From NCBI GenBank assembly GCA_947170435.1, contig CAMVTO010000008.1:1-64000 (forward strand): DNA of 64,000 bases. Reading direction: 5' to 3'. A program made the position numbers and the translations under genes. The stretch comes from an uncultured Clostridia bacterium (GTDB lineage: Bacteria > Bacillota > Clostridia > Oscillospirales > Oscillospiraceae). Below, piece after piece: positions 40,020-49,015 of the stretch. Each line of letters opens with the position of its first letter. Positions within the stretch are counted from its first letter, which is position 1. Under the pieces are notes generated by a model that was not told where the DNA came from, did no database searches, and saw only the letters and a program-made list of their open reading frames with translations.

Positions 40020-41141
40020 ATGAGAGTGATTTTTACCTGCGGCGGTACGGCGGGGCACGTCAACCCCGCGTTGGCGCTGGCGGGCTACATGAAAGAACAG
40101 GACGCGACGACAGAGATCCTCTTTGTCGGCGCGGAACGCGGACTGGAACGTGATCTGATCTCGCACACGCAGTATCCGTTCCGCACGGTCAACGTCTCCA
40201 GCTTCTGGCGCTCGTTCAAACCCAAGGCGATCAAGCATAACCTCGTCTCCGTCCGCAATCTGATCTTCGCGGAGCGGGAGGCCGACGCGATCCTGGATGA
40301 CTTCAAGCCCGATCTCATCGTTGGCACCGGCGGCTATGCCAGCTATCCCATCGTGCGCTACGGCGCAAAGCGCGGTATCCCCACGGCGGTGCATGAGTCC
40401 AACGCCATCCCCGGCCTCACCACCAAGCAGCTGGAGCCATACGCCGAGCGGATCATGGTGGGCTTTGAGGACTGCCGGAAGCACTATAAGCATCCAGATA
40501 AGGTAGTTGCCACCGGCACGCCGGTGCGCGGCGACTTTTTTGTACACACAAAGCAGGAGGCCAAGCGCGCGCTGGGCGTGGACGATGGGCGGCCGCTGAT
40601 TGTGTCCTTCTGGGGCAGCCTCGGCGCGGGGCAGATGAACCGCATGATGGCGGAGTTCCTTGCTTTGGAATCGGCGCACGAGCCGTTCCACCACATCCAC
40701 GGCGTCGGCTCGATCTCATGGAGCGCGATGCAAAACGAGCTGAAGGAGCGAGGCGTCGACCTTGCGGCGCATCCGGGCCTCGATGTGCGGGAGTATATCT
40801 ACGACATGGCAAACGTCATGCGCGCCGCCGATCTGGTGCTCTCCCGCGCGGGCGCGTCGACGCTCGCGGAGCTGACGGCGTTGGGCGTGCCGGCGATCCT
40901 GGTGCCGTCGCCCAATGTGACCAATCACCATCAGGAGAAGAACGCCAACCTGCTCGGAGACCACGGCGCGGCGCTGGTGCTCGCCGAGGACGGCCTCGAT
41001 GGCAAGCAGCTCTTCACCGCTGCGGCGGGCATCTTGCACGACGATATCAAGCGCTCAGAAATGGAAAAAAATATGGCGTCCCTCGGAGTGAGAGACGCCA
41101 CGCAGCGCATTTATGAAACTGTTATGAGCTTGTTAAGATAA
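40020..41141 (+). CDS. murG: UDP-GlcNAc:lipid I N-acetylglucosaminyltransferase MurG
   Basis: 373 residues of a GT-B enzyme: F-T-C-G-G-T-A-G-H-V-N-P-A at the start (G-G-T-x-G-H), G-T-G-G-Y-A-S-Y, H-E-S-N-A-I-P-G, then S-R-A-G-A-S-T-L-A-E-L and H-Q-E-K-N-A in the donor-binding half. It makes lipid II on the inner membrane face. GGAGGG precedes the ATG 10 bases after ftsW. Its last 20 bases overlap the opposing gene. Confidence 0.94.
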   Translation: MRVIFTCGGTAGHVNPALALAGYMKEQDATTEILFVGAERGLERDLISHTQYPFRTVNVSSFWRSFKPKAIKHNLVSVRNLIFAEREADAILDDFKPDLIVGTGGYASYPIVRYGAKRGIPTAVHESNAIPGLTTKQLEPYAERIMVGFEDCRKHYKHPDKVVATGTPVRGDFFVHTKQEAKRALGVDDGRPLIVSFWGSLGAGQMNRMMAEFLALESAHEPFHHIHGVGSISWSAMQNELKERGVDLAAHPGLDVREYIYDMANVMRAADLVLSRAGASTLAELTALGVPAILVPSPNVTNHHQEKNANLLGDHGAALVLAEDGLDGKQLFTAAAGILHDDIKRSEMEKNMASLGVRDATQRIYETVMSLLR

Positions 41142-42228
41142 AATCCATGCAAACGGGGTTATGATCACTGTAGCGGAAGCCGGTGCCAATGACCTCGGCG
41201 CCGCTGACGGAGACATTCGGCGAGACGAGAAAGCCGTCCACCGTCAGCACGTACTGCCCCGCGTGATATGGGCCGTCGGCGTTGCGGCAGGAGGGAACGG
41301 GATTCGCCTCGTCCAGCGGCGCGATGAGTTGGATCTCCACGCCTTCAAAGGTTTCCGGCGGGATGGGCTGCGCCCAGGTGTACTCCTTGTCACTGGCACC
41401 GAAGTAGTCGGCGGAATTGCCGAGAAGATCCTTGTTGAAGTCGCCGCCGGCGATGCACCAGTTGCCGGCTTCGTACTCGCTCTGCATGTCATCGAGCAGC
41501 ATGCGCAGCTGCTTGGTGGCGATGGTACCGTCGGAGGTGTAGGCGGAGAGGTGCAGATTGTAAAGAACCAGTTCTCTTTCACCACCTACCGGGATGCGGC
41601 TCACGCTGTAGCAGCGGTCGAGGTCGAGCAGCTTCGTGACGCCGGACTCGATGGGGAGCGAGCGGCGCAGCGCGGAGTCGATGGGAAAGCTGGAAAACGT
41701 CAAAATACCCGCCTTGTTTGCACCGTGGGGCGAGGAAAAGGGGTACATTAAGTACGGACTGTCGTAGTTCTGGGCGAAATCATAATAGAGATTGTTGGCC
41801 TGATACGCCGCGCCGAGCTGCGCAACAGCAAAGGTGTATTCATTGATGTGGTAGCTGCGTGTGCCGTCGGTGTCAATCTCCTGAAAGAGCATCAGGTCAG
41901 GCTTGATTTCCGCGATTGTATCGAAAGCGCCAAGAAGATTCTCGATGACCGCATCTTGTGAGAACGCGCGGCTCTCTGTGCCGCCGTCCATAAAAAAGCC
42001 GTAGTCGGCGCTGTAGGCACCGAAGCCAACGTTATATGATGTGATGCGATACGGCTCACCGACCTTTGGCGCCTCCGGTTTCGTCCGCCCGACCCTGGCT
42101 ACGGGCAGCTCCTGATGATCCGGCAGTCGGTGAAAGTCAATGAACACATAGGCAAGATATCCGCCTACGACAAGCACCAGCGCGAGAAAGACGCACAGAA
42201 CGATCTTTAAAATCTTTTTCGCTTTCAT
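41122..42228 (-). CDS. membrane-anchored endonuclease/exonuclease/phosphatase-fold hydrolase
   Basis: 368 residues with one N-terminal membrane helix (about 7-28) and an exported EEP domain: S-Y-N-V-G-F-G (Asn of the active site), F-Q-E-I-D (metal Glu), N-L-H-L-S, G-G-D-F-N-K-D and S-D-H-N-P-V at the end. All catalytic blocks look intact. The substrate may be a phosphodiester outside the cell, for example a lipid or nucleic acid. It is the only minus-strand gene inside the dcw cluster and splits murG from murA. AAGGAGG precedes its ATG. Confidence 0.85.
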   Translation of the reverse strand: MKAKKILKIVLCVFLALVLVVGGYLAYVFIDFHRLPDHQELPVARVGRTKPEAPKVGEPYRITSYNVGFGAYSADYGFFMDGGTESRAFSQDAVIENLLGAFDTIAEIKPDLMLFQEIDTDGTRSYHINEYTFAVAQLGAAYQANNLYYDFAQNYDSPYLMYPFSSPHGANKAGILTFSSFPIDSALRRSLPIESGVTKLLDLDRCYSVSRIPVGGERELVLYNLHLSAYTSDGTIATKQLRMLLDDMQSEYEAGNWCIAGGDFNKDLLGNSADYFGASDKEYTWAQPIPPETFEGVEIQLIAPLDEANPVPSCRNADGPYHAGQYVLTVDGFLVSPNVSVSGAEVIGTGFRYSDHNPVCMDFILTSS

Positions 42229-42357
42229 GGCAGGCCTCCTTCGTTAAAGAGTATCCCTATTTTGCCACAACCGAGGCGAAAACGCAAGCGGAACCCCATA
42301 TCGTGTCCCCTGCATACTATGGGTTGATTGAAAACCATGGCATGTGGAGGAGACGAG

Positions 42358-43623
42358 ATGCAGGAACTGTTCGTCGAAGGCGGCAACCGCCTTTGCGGTG
42401 AACTGACGATACAAGGCTCCAAGAACGGCGTGCTGCCGGTGTTGGCGGCGACCATCGTGTGCGCGGGAGAATGCCGCATCGAAAACTGTCCGCATTTGAG
42501 CGACGTGGACGCGTCCATCGCGATCCTGCGGCACCTGGGCTGCTGCACGCGCTGGGAAAACGGCGCGCTGATCGTCAATACGACGCACATGGATTGCAAC
42601 GAGGTGCCGGACGCGCTGATGCGCGAGATGCGCTCGTCGGTGATCTTCCTCGGCGCAATCCTCGCGCGGCAGGGCGAGGCGGCGCTCTCGTACCCCGGCG
42701 GGTGCGAGCTGGGGCCGCGGCCGATTGACATGCACCTCGCGGCGCTGCGCGCTTTGGGCGCGGAGATTGAGGAACGCGGCGGAACGCTGCGCTGCACGGC
42801 AAAGGCGCTGACCGCCGCCGAGCTGGTGCTGCCGATGCCCAGCGTCGGCGCAACGGAGAACGCCATTCTCGCCGCTTGCGGCGCGGAAGGCACGACGGTC
42901 ATCTACAACGCCGCGCGGGAACCGGAGATCACGGAACTGCAGGACTTTCTCAACGCCATGGGCGCGGAGGTGTGCGGCGCGGGCGGCTCCATCGTCACGG
43001 TAGCGGGCAAAAGACCGCTCCACGGCGGCACGCACCGCGTCATCGGCGACCGCATCGTGGAGGCAACCTACCTCTGCGCGGCAGCGGAGTGCGGCGGCGA
43101 AGTCCGGCTGCACGGCGTGGACTACCGCGTGCTGTCTACTGTGACGGCGGCGCTGAGCGAGGCGGGCTGTGAGCTCCAAAGCGAAGAAGAGAGCGTGATG
43201 CTCAGGAGCAGCGGGTGCCTCAGGGCGATCCGCCCGGTGCGTACCGCGCCTTATCCGGGCTTCCCGACGGACGCGCAGCCCGCGCTGATGGCGGCGCTGC
43301 TTCGATCGGCGGGCAGCACCGTATTTGTGGAGAACATTTTTGAGAACCGCTTTCGCCACGTCGACGAATTGGCCCGCATGGGCGCGGACATCCGCGTGGC
43401 GGGACGGGTGGCGGTGGTCAGCGGCGTGCGTACGCTTCACGGTGCCAACGTCAAATGCACCGACCTGCGCGGCGGCGCAGCACTGGTACTGGCCGGCCTA
43501 CAGGCTGAGGGTGAAACACGCCTCACACTGCTTGAGCATATCGACCGCGGGTACGAAAACATTGAACGGGATCTGGCTGCGCTGGGCGCAAAAATCGAAC
43601 GCCGGGGGATCCAGCATACATAA
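42358..43623 (+). CDS. murA: UDP-GlcNAc 1-carboxyvinyltransferase MurA
   Basis: 421 residues: Q-G-S-K-N-G-V-L-P-V-L near the start, P-G-G-C-E-L-G-P-R-P-I-D containing the catalytic Cys loop (C115 in E. coli numbering), and F-E-N-R-F-R-H-V-D-E-L toward the end. It commits UDP-GlcNAc to peptidoglycan synthesis. GGAGGAG selects the ATG at 42358. Position between murG and ftsQ matches the second murA-like gene of many Firmicutes dcw clusters. Confidence 0.92.
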   Translation: MQELFVEGGNRLCGELTIQGSKNGVLPVLAATIVCAGECRIENCPHLSDVDASIAILRHLGCCTRWENGALIVNTTHMDCNEVPDALMREMRSSVIFLGAILARQGEAALSYPGGCELGPRPIDMHLAALRALGAEIEERGGTLRCTAKALTAAELVLPMPSVGATENAILAACGAEGTTVIYNAAREPEITELQDFLNAMGAEVCGAGGSIVTVAGKRPLHGGTHRVIGDRIVEATYLCAAAECGGEVRLHGVDYRVLSTVTAALSEAGCELQSEEESVMLRSSGCLRAIRPVRTAPYPGFPTDAQPALMAALLRSAGSTVFVENIFENRFRHVDELARMGADIRVAGRVAVVSGVRTLHGANVKCTDLRGGAALVLAGLQAEGETRLTLLEHIDRGYENIERDLAALGAKIERRGIQHT

Positions 43624-43637
43624 GAGAGGGTGCGGAT

Positions 43638-44390
43638 ATGGAAAAGACGAGACACAACCACAGACGCAGGCGGGGAAGGTTTGTTTTCCTCCTGAAACTG
43701 ATTGCCTTTGTGGTTGCCGTGGCAGCCATGCTGTGGGCAGCGGCGCTGTTCTTCCGCATGGACTACATCGTGGTCAGCGGCAATGAGCGCTATTCGGAGT
43801 CGGAGGTGCTGGCGGCTTCCGGCCTGCAAACCGGCGGAAACCTCTATTTCCTCAACAAATACGACGTCAAGGAGGCCATCTTTCAGCAGCTGCCCTATGT
43901 AGAGACGGTCAAGATCAACCGCAAGCTGCCCGATACGCTGCTCATCGAGGTGAGTGAATGCAAAGCCGCCGCGGGCGTCCAGGATGAAGACGGAATCTGG
44001 CTCATCAGCGATCACGGAAAGCTGCTGGAGAAGGTGAAAAACCCGCCTGCAGACTGCCCGGTTATCATCGGTGCTGCGCCGATTGAACCAACGGTGACCG
44101 GAACGGTCAATCTCGGCGAGGAAGCCGCCTACCGTCAGAGTGTCGCGCTGACGCTGCTGCAGGAGTCTGAGAAGCGGGGCGTGCGGGAGAGAATCGGTGA
44201 GATTGACCTCGCGGATGACACGGCGCTGAACTTCACATATCTGGGTCGCTTTACCGTGCGCCAGCCCTGGACGGCCGATATCGCCTACAAGCTGGAAAGC
44301 CTGAAGACCGTGGTGGATTATCTCGAAAACAATGAAACGGGTCGCATCGACCTGATGACGGAGGGCAAGGCAAGCTTTATTCCCGAATAA
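43638..44390 (+). CDS. ftsQ: FtsQ/DivIB cell division protein
   Basis: 250 residues: a basic cytoplasmic tail (1-17), one membrane helix (about 18-40), a POTRA domain (M-D-Y-I-V-V-S-G-N-E-R-Y-S; L-P-Y-V-E-T-V-K-I-N-R-K-L-P-D-T-L) and a beta domain ending at about 245. It connects FtsL/DivIC to the septal synthase. It starts 14 bases after murA. Confidence 0.9.
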   Translation: MEKTRHNHRRRRGRFVFLLKLIAFVVAVAAMLWAAALFFRMDYIVVSGNERYSESEVLAASGLQTGGNLYFLNKYDVKEAIFQQLPYVETVKINRKLPDTLLIEVSECKAAAGVQDEDGIWLISDHGKLLEKVKNPPADCPVIIGAAPIEPTVTGTVNLGEEAAYRQSVALTLLQESEKRGVRERIGEIDLADDTALNFTYLGRFTVRQPWTADIAYKLESLKTVVDYLENNETGRIDLMTEGKASFIPE

Positions 44391-44405
44391 TTTTTGAAGT
44401 TGCTA

Positions 44406-44434
44406 TTGACCGCAAGGGAAAAGCGTACTAAAAT
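44406..44434 (+). promoter_or_regulatory. ftsZ: dedicated ftsZ promoter
   Basis: TTGACC and TAAAAT are separated by exactly 17 bases in an AT-rich gap between ftsQ and ftsZ, giving ftsZ its own transcript with a leader of about 80 bases. Confidence 0.8.
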
Positions 44435-44518
44435 ATATATGTTATAAAATGCTTTATGATGTGGCGGTATGCCCGAAATCCGCCCGCTTTGCACAAGAGA
44501 CAGTAGGAGGAACCAAGT

Positions 44519-45736
44519 ATGGCTTTCGGATTGGAAACCGGACAGGAGAGCGTCGTCAAGATCAAGGTGATCGGCGTCGGCGGCGGCGGCAACAATGTCG
44601 TCAACCGCATGGTGCATTCCGGGTCCCACGGCGTGGACTTTGTCGCGGTGAATACGGATAAGCAGGCGCTCAACATTTCCAGCGCTACTTATAAAATTCA
44701 GATCGGGGAGAAGCTGACCCACGGTCAGGGCGCCGGTTCCGATCCCGAGGTCGGCCGCAAGAGCGCGGAGGAAAGCCGCGCCCAGATCGCCAAGGCGATC
44801 GAGGACGCCAACATGGTGTTCATCACCGCCGGTATGGGCGGCGGCACAGGCACCGGCGGCGCGCCCATCGTTGCGGAGATCGCCCGTGAGGCGGGCATCC
44901 TGACCGTCGGCGTGGTGACGAAGCCCTTTGGCTTTGAGGGCCGCCGTCGTATGCAGCAGGCGGAAAAGGGCATTGAGGCTCTGCGCGATAAGGTCGATTC
45001 ACTGGTGATCATCCCCAACGAGCGCCTCAAATACGCCACCGATCAGAAGATCACCTTCGCCAACGCGTTCGAGATCGCGGACGACGTGCTGCGTCAGGCG
45101 GTGCAGAGCATCTCCGACCTGATCCGCGAGACCGGCTTCATCAACCTTGACTTTGCGGATGTGACCACCATCATGAAGGACGCCGGTCTCGCCCACATGG
45201 GCGTCGGCCGCGCCGCCGGCAAGAACAAGGCGGAGGAGGCCGCGAAGATGGCGATCTCCAGCCCGTTGCTGGAGACCAGCATCGAGGGTGCGCATGGCGT
45301 GCTCATCAATATCACCGGCTCCGCGGACATCGGCCTCGAAGAGGTCGAGCAGGCGGCGTCTCTGGTACAGGCGGCGGTGCATCCTGACGCCAACACCATC
45401 TTCGGCGCGACCTTCGACGAGACGATGGACGACGAGATCCGCGTCACGGTCATCGCCACCGGCTTCGACGAGGATGCGCAGACTGCCATTGCCGCCCAAC
45501 CCAAGCCCGTAACCGTGTCAGCACCCGCACCGGCGCCTGCGCCTGCCCCTGCTGCCGAGCCTGTTCAAGAGGCAGCGCCTGTCGAGGAGAGCAAGCCGGA
45601 GAGTGAACCGGCACCCGCGCCTACACCCGCGCCTGCGCCAGCTCCCGCTCCCGCGCCCGCACCGGTTCCCGCCGAAGAGCCGCCTGAGGACGACGATCCG
45701 TTCAAGGATATTTGGAAAATTTTCAATCCGAACTAA
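44519..45736 (+). CDS. ftsZ: cell division GTPase FtsZ with unusual C-terminal peptide
   Basis: 405 residues. The tubulin-like core (1-320) has G-V-G-G-G-G-N-N, the [10 protein letters not shown] nucleotide loop, and N-L-D-F-A-D-V (T7 loop region). Residues 325-385 are a linker of Ala-Pro repeats broken by Glu-rich patches. The C-terminus ends in [13 protein letters not shown]; the usual acidic-hydrophobic-basic peptide (D-I-P-x-F-L-R-x) that binds FtsA or SepF is not recognisable. GTG/ATG ambiguity is absent; AGGAGG precedes the ATG. No ftsA lies in front of it. Confidence 0.95.
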   Translation: MAFGLETGQESVVKIKVIGVGGGGNNVVNRMVHSGSHGVDFVAVNTDKQALNISSATYKIQIGEKLTHGQGAGSDPEVGRKSAEESRAQIAKAIEDANMVFITAGMGGGTGTGGAPIVAEIAREAGILTVGVVTKPFGFEGRRRMQQAEKGIEALRDKVDSLVIIPNERLKYATDQKITFANAFEIADDVLRQAVQSISDLIRETGFINLDFADVTTIMKDAGLAHMGVGRAAGKNKAEEAAKMAISSPLLETSIEGAHGVLINITGSADIGLEEVEQAASLVQAAVHPDANTIFGATFDETMDDEIRVTVIATGFDEDAQTAIAAQPKPVTVSAPAPAPAPAPAAEPVQEAAPVEESKPESEPAPAPTPAPAPAPAPAPAPVPAEEPPEDDDPFKDIWKIFNPN

Positions 45737-45750
45737 AGCAATGATTTCCA

Positions 45751-45784
45751 AACTCCGCAGAGATTGCCTCTGCGGAGTTTTTTT
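45751..45784 (+). terminator. ftsZ terminator
   Basis: AACTCCGCAGAG and CTCTGCGGAGTT flank ATTGC and are followed by a T tract. Confidence 0.92.
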
Positions 45785-45877
45785 GCACCGAATCCGTCGA
45801 TTCGCCGTTTTTTTCCATGACAGCTCGGTTAAATTTTAGAAAGCTTATTTTACGCGAATTTGCAGAACTTAAAACAG

Positions 45878-45909
45878 CCGTGCGGTGATTTCAAAAAATT
45901 TCCGCACGG
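45878..45909 (+). promoter_or_regulatory. leader hairpin before spoIVB
   Basis: CCGTGCGG and CCGCACGG enclose an AT-rich 16-base loop, ending 2 bases before the AAAGGAGG ribosome binding site. It may influence translation of spoIVB. No typical vegetative promoter was found upstream. Confidence 0.5.
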
Positions 45910-45927
45910 CGAAAGGAGGGATGAAAG

Positions 45928-46962
45928 ATGCACTCTCTTTCCAGCCGGATTGCGGCGACCTGCCTTGGGGTTCTGGTGACCTGCGCGGCAATGGCACCCG
46001 GTGTGCGCGCCGCGGGACGGGATGGCGCTGCGCTCACACAATATCTGATCCCGGTCGGGCACACTATGGGCGTAAAGCTCTTCTCCGACGGCGTGCTGGT
46101 GGTGGGCCTTTCGGACGGTGAAACACCCGCGAAAGAAAGCGGCCTGCGCGAAGGCGATATCCTGCTGGCCTTCAACGGTACCGACGTGGATTCCACGGAG
46201 CATTTGCAACAGCTGCTGGCGGAAAATGGCGAGGCCAAGGCAACCGTAAGCGTCAAGCGCGGTGCAAAAACGTTGACGCTGCCCGTGACGCCTGAGGAGG
46301 GCGAGGATGGCGTCTGCCGTCTGGGTGCGTGGATTCGCGACAGTATGGCAGGCATCGGCACAATGACCTTCTATGATCCCGCCAGCGGCGTGTTCGGCGC
46401 GCTGGGCCACGGCGTTACGGATGTGGACACCGGAGCGCTGATGCCGCTCGAACACGGCAGCATCATGGACGCGACAGTGAAGGCGGTCAAACGCGGCGAG
46501 AGCGGTTCGCCGGGAGAGCTGCGCGGCGATTTTGATTTGACGCGCGACAGCGGCAGTCTCTACGCGAACACCGACTGCGGCTTGTTTGGCACCATCGAGG
46601 GCGCAAGCAATGCCATCACCACGCAGCAGGCCGTCCCGGTTGCCGGACGGGATGAGGTGACGACCGGCGAAGCAACGATCCTTGCCAACTGCGACGGTGG
46701 CGAGGTGCGTGAGTATCGAATCTCGATCGAGCGCATTTACTCCGGCAGCTCACCGACCCGCAACATGCTCCTTCGCGTGACCGATCCCGAACTGCTGGCG
46801 CAGACGGGCGGTATTGTGCAGGGTATGAGCGGCAGCCCGATCCTGCAAAACGGCAAGCTGGTGGGCGCTGTGACCCACGTCCTGGTGGGCGACGCAGCCC
46901 GGGGCTACGGCATTTTTATCGAAAACATGCTGGACGCCGCGGGCCTGTCTGACATGGAGTGA
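45928..46962 (+). CDS. spoIVB: SpoIVB family serine peptidase
   Basis: 344 residues: a signal/anchor (about 5-28), a PDZ domain (about 45-115; S-G-L-R-E-G-D-I-L-L-A-F-N-G) and an S55 peptidase domain with G-A-L-G-H-G-V (catalytic His) and G-G-I-V-Q-G-M-S-G-S-P-I (catalytic Ser). In Bacillus it is secreted from the forespore and triggers pro-sigma-K processing. An overlapping ATG at 45921 opens a different frame; ATG 45928 is 7 bases after GGAGGG. A sporulation marker for this organism. Confidence 0.92.
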   Translation: MHSLSSRIAATCLGVLVTCAAMAPGVRAAGRDGAALTQYLIPVGHTMGVKLFSDGVLVVGLSDGETPAKESGLREGDILLAFNGTDVDSTEHLQQLLAENGEAKATVSVKRGAKTLTLPVTPEEGEDGVCRLGAWIRDSMAGIGTMTFYDPASGVFGALGHGVTDVDTGALMPLEHGSIMDATVKAVKRGESGSPGELRGDFDLTRDSGSLYANTDCGLFGTIEGASNAITTQQAVPVAGRDEVTTGEATILANCDGGEVREYRISIERIYSGSSPTRNMLLRVTDPELLAQTGGIVQGMSGSPILQNGKLVGAVTHVLVGDAARGYGIFIENMLDAAGLSDME

Positions 46963-46968
46963 CATCTG

Positions 46969-46995
46969 GAGGGCGCTTCGGCGCCCTCTTTTTTA
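46969..46995 (+). terminator. spoIVB terminator
   Basis: GAGGGCGC-TTCG-GCGCCCTC followed by TTTTTT. Confidence 0.92.
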
Positions 46996-47043
46996 TCATG
47001 CTATGCCTGAAACCATATGAATTATGACAAAACGGAACAAATG

Positions 47044-47071
47044 TTGACTTTCCTGCGGAATATGCTATACT
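47044..47071 (+). promoter_or_regulatory. promoter of the TSCPD-CDF operon
   Basis: TTGACT and TATACT are 16 bases apart. Just downstream, TTTGCAT (47074) and ATGCAAA (about 47094) form an inverted repeat in the leader that could be an operator. Confidence 0.7.
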
Positions 47072-47112
47072 TATTTGCATACAATTAATTCAAATGCAAA
47101 AGGATGAACAGC

Positions 47113-47370
47113 ATGGAACACACTTATCGTACCAAAAACGTCTGCTCGATGCAGATCCACTTTACGCTGGACGGCGACGTTGTGCGGGATATCAGTTTTC
47201 TTGGCGGCTGCGACGGCAACCTCAAGGCGGTGTCCAAGCTCTGCGACGGCATGACCGTCGGACAGATCGAGGAAAAGCTCAAGGGCAATACCTGCGGCCG
47301 CCGCTCCACCTCCTGCGCCGACCAACTGGCCATTGCCGTGCGGCAGGCGTATGAGGAGGAGAGCGCGTAA
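47113..47370 (+). CDS. TSCPD-domain protein (TIGR03905-type)
   Basis: 85 residues with S-F-L-G-G-C-D-G-N-L near 33 and C-G-R-R-S-T-S-C-A-D-Q-L near 65, the hallmarks of the short TSCPD proteins, a domain related to the C-terminal zinc-binding part of some ribonucleotide reductases. Function unknown; metal binding by the conserved cysteines is likely. ATG 47113 is 10 bases after AAAGG; the in-frame ATG at 47104 is too close to it. It overlaps the transporter start by one base. Confidence 0.82.
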   Translation: MEHTYRTKNVCSMQIHFTLDGDVVRDISFLGGCDGNLKAVSKLCDGMTVGQIEEKLKGNTCGRRSTSCADQLAIAVRQAYEEESA

Positions 47371-48470
47371 TGGACAGAAGCAAACGCATTGTGCGCACCA
47401 GTGTCGTCGGCATCGTTGTCAATCTGATTCTGGTGGCGTTTAAGGCGGTTGTCGGCCTTGTGACCAATTCCATCGCGGTGATCCTCGACGCGGTGAACAA
47501 CCTGAGCGATGCCATGTCGTCCATCATTACGATCGTCGGCACCAAGCTCGCGGGCAAACGCCCCGACAAGAAGCACCCGTACGGCTATGGGCGCATCGAG
47601 TATCTCACCAGTGTCATCATCGCGGTGATCGTGCTGCTTGCGGGCGTCACCTCCCTGCGGGAGTCCGCGGGGAAGGTCTTCCATCCCGATGAAACGGCGT
47701 ATAATGCAGTTTCGCTCGTCATCATTGCCGCGGCAGTGGTAGCAAAATTTTTCACCGGCCGCTACGTCAAGAAGGTGGGCGAAGAGATCAAGTCCGGCTC
47801 GCTGATCGCCTCCGGCTCCGACGCGTTTTTTGACTCGATCCTCTCCTTTGCGACGCTGGTCGCCGCAGCGGCGAACCTCATCTGGGGCTGGCGGCTGGAG
47901 GGCATTCTCGGCGTCGTGATCTCGGTCATCATCATCAAGGCCGGCGTCGAGATGCTGATGGAGACGCTGGACGGCATCATTGGCCTGCGAGCGGACACGG
48001 AGCTGACGGATCACGTCAAGGAGATCGTCACTTCGTTTTCCGGCGTCCGCGGCGCTTACGATTTGACGCTGCACAACTACGGCCCCTCGGAGATCATCGG
48101 CTCGGTGCATATCGAGGTGCCGGACGCCATGACTGCGCGGGAGATCCACTATCTGACCCGCTGCATCGCCGCAAAGGTATACGCGGAGTTGGGCATCATC
48201 CTGACCGTCGGCGTTTACGCCGCCAGCGACAGCTCACCGGTGCTCAGTGAGATCAAGGGCACGGCGGAGGCGCTGGTGGACGAGTCGCCGGAGATCCTGC
48301 AAATGCATGGCTTCTACGGCGATGAGCAGACCAAGACGGTGATGTTCGATCTCATCGTTGACTTCTCGGCGGACGCCGCGGCGGTACGCGATGCGGTGGC
48401 GGCAAAGCTGAAGGCGCAATACCCGGATTACCGGTTTGATATTGTGTTGGATTCGGATTACAGCGATTGA
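47370..48470 (+). CDS. cation diffusion facilitator (CDF) transporter
   Basis: 366 residues: six membrane helices in the first ~210, with N-N-L-S-D-A-M-S-S in helix 2 and S-G-S-D-A-F-F-D-S in helix 5 supplying metal-site Asp residues, and K-H-P-Y-G-Y-G-R between helices 2 and 3. The C-terminal cytosolic ferredoxin-like domain is extended, with a second similar block after residue 290. It exports a divalent cation (zinc, manganese, iron or cobalt cannot be told apart here). Confidence 0.9.
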   Translation: MDRSKRIVRTSVVGIVVNLILVAFKAVVGLVTNSIAVILDAVNNLSDAMSSIITIVGTKLAGKRPDKKHPYGYGRIEYLTSVIIAVIVLLAGVTSLRESAGKVFHPDETAYNAVSLVIIAAAVVAKFFTGRYVKKVGEEIKSGSLIASGSDAFFDSILSFATLVAAAANLIWGWRLEGILGVVISVIIIKAGVEMLMETLDGIIGLRADTELTDHVKEIVTSFSGVRGAYDLTLHNYGPSEIIGSVHIEVPDAMTAREIHYLTRCIAAKVYAELGIILTVGVYAASDSSPVLSEIKGTAEALVDESPEILQMHGFYGDEQTKTVMFDLIVDFSADAAAVRDAVAAKLKAQYPDYRFDIVLDSDYSD

Positions 48471-48498
48471 CGGTTGCGTGAAAGGCAGGAGAGAGACC

Positions 48499-48951
48499 AT
48501 GGCAGAACAGATTTCCGATTGCAAGTATAGCGCCCTGCGGCTGGAAAACCAGCTGTGCTTTCCGCTTTACGCGGCGTCCCGCGAGGTGGTGAAGCGCTAC
48601 CGGCCCTATCTCGATCCGCTGGGGCTCACCTATACGCAGTACATCGCGATGATGGTGTTCTGGGAGCAGCGGAAGTGCAGCGTCAAGGAGCTGGGCGAAA
48701 AACTCTACTTGGACTCCGGCACACTGACGCCGGTACTCAAGAGCCTTGAGGCAAAGGGCTTTGTTCGCCGTTACCGCTCCACCGAGGATGAGCGTGTGCT
48801 GATCGTCGAAGTGACGGAGGCGGGAGAGCAGCTTCGTGACCTCGCGCTGGAGGTTCCGAAGAATGTTGGCGGCTGCATCCATCTGGAGGATGACGAGGCG
48901 GCAGAACTTTATCGGCTGCTCTATAAGCTGCTCGGTGCGATCGAGGAATAA
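48499..48951 (+). CDS. OhrR-like MarR-family regulator
   Basis: 150 residues. L-E-N-Q-L-C-F-P-L-Y-A-A-S-R-E places a single Cys (about residue 20) exactly where OhrR senses organic hydroperoxides; winged-helix blocks follow (S-V-K-E-L-G-E-K-L-Y-L-D-S-G-T-L; L-E-A-K-G-F-V-R-R; D-E-R-V). No ohr peroxidase gene is adjacent; its neighbours are the CDF transporter and spo0A. Start ATG 48499 has GGAGAGAG upstream. Confidence 0.85.
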   Translation: MAEQISDCKYSALRLENQLCFPLYAASREVVKRYRPYLDPLGLTYTQYIAMMVFWEQRKCSVKELGEKLYLDSGTLTPVLKSLEAKGFVRRYRSTEDERVLIVEVTEAGEQLRDLALEVPKNVGGCIHLEDDEAAELYRLLYKLLGAIEE

Positions 48952-48960
48952 ATTGTGTCG

Positions 48961-49003
48961 AAAAAAACAGGTATCCACAAGGTTTTGTGGACACCTGTTT
49001 TTT
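48961..49003 (+). terminator. terminator after the OhrR-like gene
   Basis: AAACAGGT-A-TCCACAA and TTGTGGA-C-ACCTGTTT pair across a GGTT loop, followed by T residues. One flanking TGTCGAA (48956) overlaps its base. Confidence 0.88.
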
Positions 49004-49015
49004 CGTGCAAAACTG

